Assembly (NCBI GenBank): GCA_030830145.1
Contig: JAURNO010000475.1
Coordinates: 1-5,614, forward strand
Length of the DNA stretch: 5,614 nucleotides
Source of the DNA: Verrucomicrobiota bacterium
GTDB taxonomy: Bacteria > Verrucomicrobiota > Verrucomicrobiia > Opitutales > Seribacteraceae
Direction of reading: 5' to 3'
Part shown: in pieces, positions 1-4,486 of the stretch
Layout: each line of letters begins with the position of its first letter
Numbering within the stretch: position 1 is the first letter of the stretch
Notes under the pieces: generated by a model
The model's input: the letters and a program-made list of their open reading frames with translations, nothing else
Databases searched by the model: none
What the model was told of the DNA's origin: nothing
Program-made: the position numbers and the translations under genes

Positions 1-501
1 AACAGGAGCAATGGCCGCGAATTTATCAGGGTATTGGGCAGCCGTAGCCCAGGTGCCGAAGCCCCCTTGGCTTAATCCGGTCAGGTAGACTTTGGTCGGG
101 TCGACGGGATGCTTTTGCAAGAGCTCGTCGATTAGTCCGGCAACGATCTTTGGTTTCCACCACAAGTCGGTTCGAGGGCATTGAGGAGAGGCAATAATGA
201 AGGGAAGGTCCTTGGTTTCCACGATCTTGGCAGGACCATGCTTCTTGACTTGGTTTAAGTTGTCTCCGCGTTCACCCCGACCATGCAGGAAGACAAGCAG
301 AGGGAGTTTGGGGTTGGCTTTCTCGGCTACTTTCAATTTCGGCTTGTAGAGGAGATAGCGATAGCCTTGCGAATGATCTTTAGGCTGAAAGCTTTCCTCG
401 GTCTGCCGAGGAACCAAGGTAAGTTTGCCGTGGTTGGATTTCGCCCCCTCGGAAATCAATAAGGAGAGGGGCAAGAGACAGGAAGTCATGATTGTTTTCA
501 T
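1..501 (-). CDS. Secreted alpha/beta-hydrolase (COG4099-type esterase/peptidase), 3' end cut by window edge
   Basis: The reverse strand is open from an ATG at 501-499 to base 1, giving 167 codons with no stop, so the C-terminus lies outside the window. Residues 1 to about 20 form a Sec-type signal peptide: a Lys at position 2, then a hydrophobic stretch MTSCLLPLSLLIS. The mature part shows LLVFLHGRGERGDN (68-81), where the HG pair is the usual oxyanion-hole turn. It continues with PFIIASPQCP, a PVDPTKVYLTGLSQGG segment whose Ser144 is the nucleophile of the GxSxG elbow, and then FGTWATAAQYPDKFAAIAPV. These blocks match predicted phospholipase/carboxylesterase/peptidase proteins of COG4099 (LpqC and dienelactone-hydrolase-like). 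Members are usually about 250-300 residues, so the catalytic Asp and His should lie beyond the edge. Substrate is unknown; an ester on a polysaccharide or a small-molecule ester is plausible. No good Shine-Dalgarno precedes the ATG; a second Met at residue 5 is possible but would shorten the signal peptide. It is transcribed divergently from the flavoprotein gene. Confidence 0.85.
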   Translation of the reverse strand, partial: MKTIMTSCLLPLSLLISEGAKSNHGKLTLVPRQTEESFQPKDHSQGYRYLLYKPKLKVAEKANPKLPLLVFLHGRGERGDNLNQVKKHGPAKIVETKDLPFIIASPQCPRTDLWWKPKIVAGLIDELLQKHPVDPTKVYLTGLSQGGFGTWATAAQYPDKFAAIAPV

Positions 502-631
502 TGTATTTTGTGTTGTTGAGAAGATCGTTTTCAGGAAGAATTAGAAATTATTTCAAGCCTCATGGCGTGATATATTCGGATTCTTAAAATAAGCCTTGAA
601 TTCGGGTACTGGATGGTTAGGAAAAAACAAG
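502..631. other. Divergent intergenic region between hydrolase and flavoprotein genes
   Basis: These 130 bases separate two divergently transcribed genes and so should hold both promoters (inference). It is AT-rich. A short perfect inverted repeat, GAAAT-T-ATTTC, lies at 544-554. TATATT at 571-576 resembles a -10 box, but nothing like TTGACA lies 16-18 bases upstream. The hexamer AAGCCT occurs at 556-561 and 591-596. No promoter can be called with confidence. Confidence 0.3.
619..622 (+). promoter_or_regulatory. Shine-Dalgarno that supports the GTG start at 632
   Basis: AGGA is followed by 9 bases and then GTG at 632-634. The TTG at 596, the first possible start after the in-frame TAA at 590-592, has no such element, and neither does the ATG at 689. 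Starting at GTG also gives a signal peptide of normal shape, with a basic n-region MCNLPKR followed by a hydrophobic core. Confidence 0.5.
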
Positions 632-2758
632 GTGTGTAATTTACCAAAAAGAATCGCGGGGCTTGCAAGTTTTTTGCTTGGGTTGCACATGTCGATTGGG
701 ATCGTAGTGGGGGAAACGTATAAAAGGGACGTCGTGATTTACGGAGGGACCTCGGCTGCCATTAGTGCCGCCGTCCAAGTTAAAAAAATGGGAAAGTCCG
801 TGGCGGTCGTATCTCCGGATACGCACCTCGGTGGTCTTTCAAGCAGCGGTTTGGGGTGGACTGACAGTGGTCGGAAGGAGGCCATCGGAGGGATTGCCCG
901 TGATTTCTATCACCGTGTTTGGCGGCATTACCAGAGCGTCGAATCTTGGAAATGGCAGGATATGGAAAAGTATGGAAATCGTGGGCAAGGAACTCCGGCG
1001 ATCGATGGAGACCGGCGCACGATGTGGATTTTCGAACCACACGTAGCGGAACAAATTTTTGAATCATGGGTGAAAGAAAACGAACTCGAAGTTTTCAGGA
1101 ATCAGTGGTTGGACAGAGAGAAGGGAGTGGATATGGAAAAGGGACGAATCAAATCCATCACCACCTTGTCCGGCGACAAGTATGAAGGAGAAATGTTTCT
1201 GGACTGTACCTACGAGGGAGATTTGATGGCTTCCGCAGGGGTTTCCTATTTTGTTGGTCGCGAACCCATCTCCTTGTACGGGGAGTCATTGAGTGGCGTA
1301 CAAACGAGGAATGCCCGTTCTCATCAGTTCAAAGGAAAGGTGGATCCCTTCGTAGTGGCCGGAGATGAGAGTAGCGGTTTGTTGGCCAGAATCAGCCAGG
1401 ATCCGCCGGGCGAAGAGGGTTCGGGCGATGCGAAAATGCAGGCCTACAATTTTCGTTTGTGTCTTACGCAAGTTCCGGGCAATCGATTGCCTTTTCCCAA
1501 GCCAAATGGTTACGACCCCGCGCAATACGAGCTTCTCTTGCGTACCCTGCAAATGGGGGCGCGTCATGTGTTTGGCAAATTCGATCCGATTCCCAATGCC
1601 AAAACCGATACCAACAACAATGGCCCTTTCAGTACCGACAACATCGGCATGAATTATCGGTATCCCGAAGCTAGTTACGAAGAACGCAAGAAGATCATAC
1701 GGGAGCACGAAGAGTATCAAAAAGGCTATTTCTATTTTCTTTGTAATGATCCCAGAGTCCCGGAAGACGTTCGTAAAAAGATGAGTTCATGGGGGCTCGC
1801 CAAAGATGAGTTTACGGATAATGGTCATTGGCCTCATCAGATCTACGTTCGGGAGGCCCGCAGGATGGTGAGTGACTTTGTGATGACCGAATTGCATGTC
1901 CGTAAAACAAAGGAAACGCCACGCACCGTTGGAATGGGATCCTACAATATGGACTCCCACAACGTGCAGCGTTACGTGGCTAAGGACGAAAACGGCAAGG
2001 CATACGTGCTGAACGAAGGGGACATTCAAGTCGGTCCAGGGGGGCCTTATCAGATTTCGTACGGGGCAATTATTCCCAAGAAGTCGGAGTGCTCGAATTT
2101 GTTGGTCCCGGTTTGCGTCTCCTCCTCCCATATCGCTTTCGGTTCGATCAGAATGGAGCCGGTGTTTATGATTCTTGGCCAGTCGGCTGCTACCGCTGCG
2201 GTGTTTTCCATTGAAGACGAGTTGGCGGTACAAGATGTTTCTTACGAAAAACTAGCCGAGCGTTTGCGAGAAGACGGGCAAGTGTTGAAACTTGAACGAA
2301 GCAATCGAATTGCCCGTGGTTACGGCATTGATCCAAAGACTTTGACCGGAATGGTCATTGACGGGGAGCAAGTCAAGTTTGCCGGAGATTGGGTCGAGAG
2401 TTCTTCCCTTCGTCCTTTTGTCGGGTCGTCTTATTTTCATGATGAGAATGGGGGAAAAGGTGTGCGGTCGGCTAACTTTCCATTCGCTGCTCCCAATGAT
2501 GGATTGCATGAAATCCTTGTTTCTTTCGTGCCATCCGCCAATCGAGCGGGAAAAGTGAATTACGAAGTCGAACACGAAAAGGGTTTGGTCAAGGTAACCT
2601 TGGACCAAAGGAAGAAGGGAGACCGTGCATTGATTTGGCATTCGCTCGGATCCTTTGTTTTCCAGAAAGGAAAGTCCTATTCGGTGACCGTCAGCAACGA
2701 GGGGACGGAGGGCTATGTGATCGCCGATGCGGTACAGGTCATTCCGTTGGATCGTTAA
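632..2758 (+). CDS. Secreted FAD-dependent oxidoreductase (FAD_oxidored family) with C-terminal golvesin-like domain
   Basis: The product is a 708-residue flavoprotein of the FAD_oxidored type (PF12831), common in PVC bacteria. Residues 1 to about 28 are a Sec signal peptide. The Rossmann FAD-binding start is DVVIYGGTSAA (33-43), with GGTSAA in place of the classic GxGxxG. The family signature HLGGLSSSGLGWTDSG follows at 65-80. Further family blocks are SYNMDSHNVQRY (437-448), the VGPGGPYQISYGAIIPK and LLVPVCVSSSHIAFGSIRMEP segments, and the FAD-closing MILGQSAATAA (about 513-523). From about residue 574 a separate beta-rich domain begins; with SSYFHDENGGKG and a terminal IADAVQVIPL, it resembles the golvesin/xanthan-lyase-associated C-terminal domain. 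The reaction is unknown; oxidation of a sugar or glycan-derived compound outside the cytoplasm is a guess. The start could instead be TTG at 596 (720 residues) or ATG at 689; GTG is preferred for its Shine-Dalgarno and signal peptide. No clear terminator follows the stop. Confidence 0.85.
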   Translation: MCNLPKRIAGLASFLLGLHMSIGIVVGETYKRDVVIYGGTSAAISAAVQVKKMGKSVAVVSPDTHLGGLSSSGLGWTDSGRKEAIGGIARDFYHRVWRHYQSVESWKWQDMEKYGNRGQGTPAIDGDRRTMWIFEPHVAEQIFESWVKENELEVFRNQWLDREKGVDMEKGRIKSITTLSGDKYEGEMFLDCTYEGDLMASAGVSYFVGREPISLYGESLSGVQTRNARSHQFKGKVDPFVVAGDESSGLLARISQDPPGEEGSGDAKMQAYNFRLCLTQVPGNRLPFPKPNGYDPAQYELLLRTLQMGARHVFGKFDPIPNAKTDTNNNGPFSTDNIGMNYRYPEASYEERKKIIREHEEYQKGYFYFLCNDPRVPEDVRKKMSSWGLAKDEFTDNGHWPHQIYVREARRMVSDFVMTELHVRKTKETPRTVGMGSYNMDSHNVQRYVAKDENGKAYVLNEGDIQVGPGGPYQISYGAIIPKKSECSNLLVPVCVSSSHIAFGSIRMEPVFMILGQSAATAAVFSIEDELAVQDVSYEKLAERLREDGQVLKLERSNRIARGYGIDPKTLTGMVIDGEQVKFAGDWVESSSLRPFVGSSYFHDENGGKGVRSANFPFAAPNDGLHEILVSFVPSANRAGKVNYEVEHEKGLVKVTLDQRKKGDRALIWHSLGSFVFQKGKSYSVTVSNEGTEGYVIADAVQVIPLDR

Positions 2759-2781
2759 CCACTTGCTTCTTTGGTTTGAGT

Positions 2782-2810
2782 GAAACTTTTTCAGTTCTTT
2801 TTCGTTCTCA
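2782..2810 (+). promoter_or_regulatory. Candidate sigma-E-like (ECF) promoter of the sigma cassette
   Basis: GAAACTT at 2782-2788 differs at one base from the sigma-E -35 element GGAACTT. After 17 bases, TCTCA at 2806-2810 fits the TCnnA form of the -10. This is the layout expected for an autoregulated ECF sigma gene. Transcription would begin near 2816, only about 9 bases before the ATG at 2825 but 57 before the ATG at 2873. It was found by eye, in AT-rich DNA where chance matches are easy, and the -10/-35 preference of this sigma factor is not known. Confidence 0.3.
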
Positions 2811-2824
2811 ATATTTGAAAGAGA

Positions 2825-3442
2825 ATGAATGGAGCGCGAATATTGTCCGGAAATAGCCTTGATCTGCTTTGTATGAACGACGCGGAAGGGAACGCTTCTG
2901 CCCGAAGCGAAAAAGAAGTTACTTTGATGAAAAGAATTTCCAAGGACGACCAGATGGCCATGGAAGAGTTGATTGGCTTATGGAAATTGCCACTTTACCG
3001 TTTTTTTCTTCGTTCTCTTACTCATCATCAAGATGCCGAGGATTTGACTCAAAGAGTGTTTATTCGGGTTTATCGTTCCTCAGCCCGTTACGCCCCCAAA
3101 GCGAAGTTTTCAACTTGGATTTTTACGATTGCCCGAAATTTGCTCATCGACGAAATAAAAAAAAGACAAAGGCGTCCCCAAATCGTTTCCGACGAACATA
3201 TAGAAAACAGAAACAGCGTGGATTTCGGAAATCTTGAGGAGTGGAACGAGGTTTTGCTTCGTCGACTCGAGCTGATCCCTGAAAATCAGAAAACCGCTCT
3301 ACTGCTTAGGGTTCAACGAGAGCTTAGCTACAAGGAAATTGCCGAAGTCATGAAGACTACTGAGTCGAGTGTGAAAACTTGGATTCACCGAGCCCGACTT
3401 GATTTGAAATCATCTCTTTCAAGCACAGACCAAACATCATGA
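2825..3442 (+). CDS. ECF-type RNA polymerase sigma-70 factor
   Basis: This 205-residue protein has the two-domain build of an extracytoplasmic-function sigma factor, which directs RNA polymerase to a specific promoter set. Sigma region 2 spans about 48-118, with the core-binding helix DAEDLTQRVFIRVYR (70-84) and the promoter-melting/-10 part FSTWIFTIARNLLIDE (95-110), followed by a basic KKRQRRP. Region 4 spans about 145-197, with a helix-turn-helix SYKEIAEVMKTTESSVKTW for the -35 element. There is no C-terminal extension. The start is uncertain. The ATG at 2825 gives the longest form; the ATG at 2873 gives a 189-residue protein with the short N-terminus usual in the family, and it fits better if the promoter at 2782-2810 is real. 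Neither start has a convincing Shine-Dalgarno. The stop overlaps the next gene's start as ATGA, so the pair is translationally coupled, the usual arrangement of a sigma factor and its regulator. Confidence 0.9.
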   Translation: MNGARILSGNSLDLLCMNDAEGNASARSEKEVTLMKRISKDDQMAMEELIGLWKLPLYRFFLRSLTHHQDAEDLTQRVFIRVYRSSARYAPKAKFSTWIFTIARNLLIDEIKKRQRRPQIVSDEHIENRNSVDFGNLEEWNEVLLRRLELIPENQKTALLLRVQRELSYKEIAEVMKTTESSVKTWIHRARLDLKSSLSSTDQTS

Positions 3443-3828
3443 ATATAAAACCTGATCAACAAGAAGAACGGATCGAGCGATTCCTTCAAGCGGAGGAGAG
3501 CGAAATAAGACCGGCCTTTACCGATGCAAGATTAGCTCGGGAGATTTTGACGGATAACGAAGTCGATGCTCCGAAAAAAAATCTTATTCGTTTTGTTCCA
3601 TTGGCCATGGTTGCCTGTCTGCTTGTAGTGTTTTCTTTCAATTTTCAAATGCCCCGAAGTTCCCAGGAAAGCGTCGCCCGAGTTCAATCGGTCGAACCCT
3701 TGCTTGATTCCGATAAGGAATTACTTGAAGACTTGATGGCTTTGCCGCAAGAGATGAACTGGAGGGAAGCTTTGCCGGATGAATCAACCTTTGATTTGCT
3801 TGTCATGCTCGATCAACCCTTCGATTAA
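3439..3828 (+). CDS. Single-pass membrane protein, candidate anti-sigma factor without zinc motif
   Basis: The product has 129 residues and no family I can name with certainty. Residues 1-48 are charged and predicted cytoplasmic (helical IERFLQAEESE, then FTDARLAREILTD). Residues 50-69 form one membrane segment, LIRFVPLAMVACLLVVFSFNF, preceded by KK and R, so the N-terminus should be inside. Residues 70-129 would face the periplasm and are strongly acidic: I count 14 Asp/Glu against 4 Lys/Arg. The position right after an ECF sigma gene, the 4-base ATGA overlap and the topology are those of a membrane anti-sigma factor (inference). The His-x3-Cys-x2-Cys of zinc-containing anti-sigma factors is absent; the only Cys lies in the membrane segment. 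It resembles in size and place the DUF3619 proteins that I recall between sigma and DUF3106 genes in Betaproteobacteria. The stop shares one base with the next gene's ATG (TAATG). Confidence 0.75.
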   Translation: MNIKPDQQEERIERFLQAEESEIRPAFTDARLAREILTDNEVDAPKKNLIRFVPLAMVACLLVVFSFNFQMPRSSQESVARVQSVEPLLDSDKELLEDLMALPQEMNWREALPDESTFDLLVMLDQPFD

Positions 3829-4382
3829 TGATGGTCATGAGAATTCCACTTGTTTTCCAATCCCTGTTCATCTTTCTGACGGCAAATCTTGCAGAAGCTG
3901 ATGAGAGAGGAGAGTTGAAGGGCAAATTCCGCTTTCAGGGTAATTCCGAGCTCAAGCGTTATGAGGGAAATCGGACGAGTCTGGATTTTCACCGTAAGAG
4001 GAGGCCTCCAAGCGAAGAGCAAATGGAATTGCTCCGTTTTCTTCTCGAGGCTTCACCCGAACGACTACAGGTGATTCGTAGAACCATTGAGCACGTTGAA
4101 AAGATGACACCCGAGGAACGCAAAAGCATGCGGGGTAGGTTGAAACGCTTTCGGGAAAATGCTCCTGCTGCCCGAACCAAAATGATGAAGGATTTTCAAT
4201 CGAGGCAGGATTCGTTGAGGAAATATTGGAAAACGTTGGATTCGGAGGCAAAAGCTCGCGAAATGAGTAATTTTCACCAACTATCTTTCCCCGATCGTCA
4301 GAAGTACTTGGAGAAGGTGAGGAAAAAAGAAAAGACGGGCGAAGGTAAAAAGGCAAAGGACAAGGAAGCGATTTCTGATTGA
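3828..4382 (+). CDS. Secreted basic helical protein, DUF3106/Spy-like, third gene of the sigma cassette
   Basis: This 184-residue protein begins with a signal peptide (MMVMRIPLVFQSLFIFLTANLAEA) whose likely cut is after Ala24 (motif AEA), so the mature protein should be periplasmic. From about residue 61 to 170 it is almost all helix-forming and shows loosely repeating units that open with (S/T)PEE or (S/T)PER: PSEEQMELL, SPERLQVIRR, MTPEERKSMRGRLKRF. This is the pattern of DUF3106 and is reminiscent of the LTxxQ repeats of Spy/CpxP. I count 43 Lys/Arg against 28 Asp/Glu in the mature part, and the tail is a Lys-rich segment (KKEKTGEGKKAKDKE). Its exact role is unknown. By position it may sense the envelope or modulate the membrane protein encoded just upstream. 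Translation is probably coupled through TAATG; ATGs at 3831 and 3837 are alternative starts with no effect on the mature protein. Confidence 0.8.
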   Translation: MMVMRIPLVFQSLFIFLTANLAEADERGELKGKFRFQGNSELKRYEGNRTSLDFHRKRRPPSEEQMELLRFLLEASPERLQVIRRTIEHVEKMTPEERKSMRGRLKRFRENAPAARTKMMKDFQSRQDSLRKYWKTLDSEAKAREMSNFHQLSFPDRQKYLEKVRKKEKTGEGKKAKDKEAISD

Positions 4383-4388
4383 AATGAA

Positions 4389-4418
4389 ACTTGTCCACTG
4401 GAAAAATTTTCCACAAGT
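4389..4418 (+). terminator. Bulged hairpin after the sigma cassette, possible terminator
   Basis: ACTTGT (4389-4394) pairs with ACAAGT (4413-4418), and inside it GGAA (4400-4403) pairs with TTCC (4409-4412), leaving a 5-base bulge on the left arm. It starts 7 bases after the stop codon of the third cassette gene. The sequence after it (GAAATTTTCCC) is only a weak T-tract, so intrinsic termination is uncertain. An alternative pairing, CACT with AGTG around the same inner stem, is about equally good. Confidence 0.3.
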
Positions 4419-4480
4419 GAAATTTTCCCTTGCTCGCTGAGCGCTTTGCATAAAGAAACAAAGGTTCTTACGAAATTTTC
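4400..4480. repeat. Three AT-rich near-palindromic GAAATTTTC-type motifs
   Basis: The motifs are GGAAAAATTTTCC (4400-4412, a perfect inverted repeat around one A), GAAATTTTCC (4419-4428) and GAAATTTTC (4472-4480). The first two share AAATTTTCC at a start-to-start distance of 16 bases. They lie between the sigma cassette and the Gfo/Idh gene, the last one ending 6 bases before the ATG. They may be operator half-sites or just AT-rich spacer; the first also forms part of the hairpin. Confidence 0.3.
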
Positions 4481-4486
4481 ATTATT

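Noticed and set aside
502..595. Sigma-70 type promoters in the divergent region
   Set aside because: TATATT at 571-576 has no -35 partner at the right distance. On the other strand a TTGAAA has only a 3-of-6 match for a -10.
596..631. A TTG start at 596 for the flavoprotein
   Set aside because: It has no Shine-Dalgarno and adds 12 residues ahead of a well-formed signal peptide; GTG at 632 is better supported, though not proven.
1286..2641. Several 129-148-codon minus-strand frames
   Set aside because: All are antisense to the flavoprotein gene, whose conserved blocks span the region, so they are treated as shadows.
2757..2775. AACCA...TGGTT inverted repeat after the flavoprotein stop, as a terminator
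   Set aside because: The stem is only 5 base pairs with about a 9-base loop, is AT-containing and has no directly following T-run. It is too weak to call.
3439..3828. Zinc-binding anti-sigma (ZAS) domain
   Set aside because: The cytoplasmic part has no His-x3-Cys-x2-Cys, and the only Cys is in the membrane segment.
4430..4454. TTGCTC ... CATAAA as a promoter for the Gfo/Idh gene
   Set aside because: The spacing is only 13 bases and both boxes match poorly.
3952..4461. A 169-codon open frame on the minus strand
   Set aside because: It is antisense to the DUF3106-like gene, which has a signal peptide and coupled start. The antisense product is rich in Ser/Phe/Pro with no domain.
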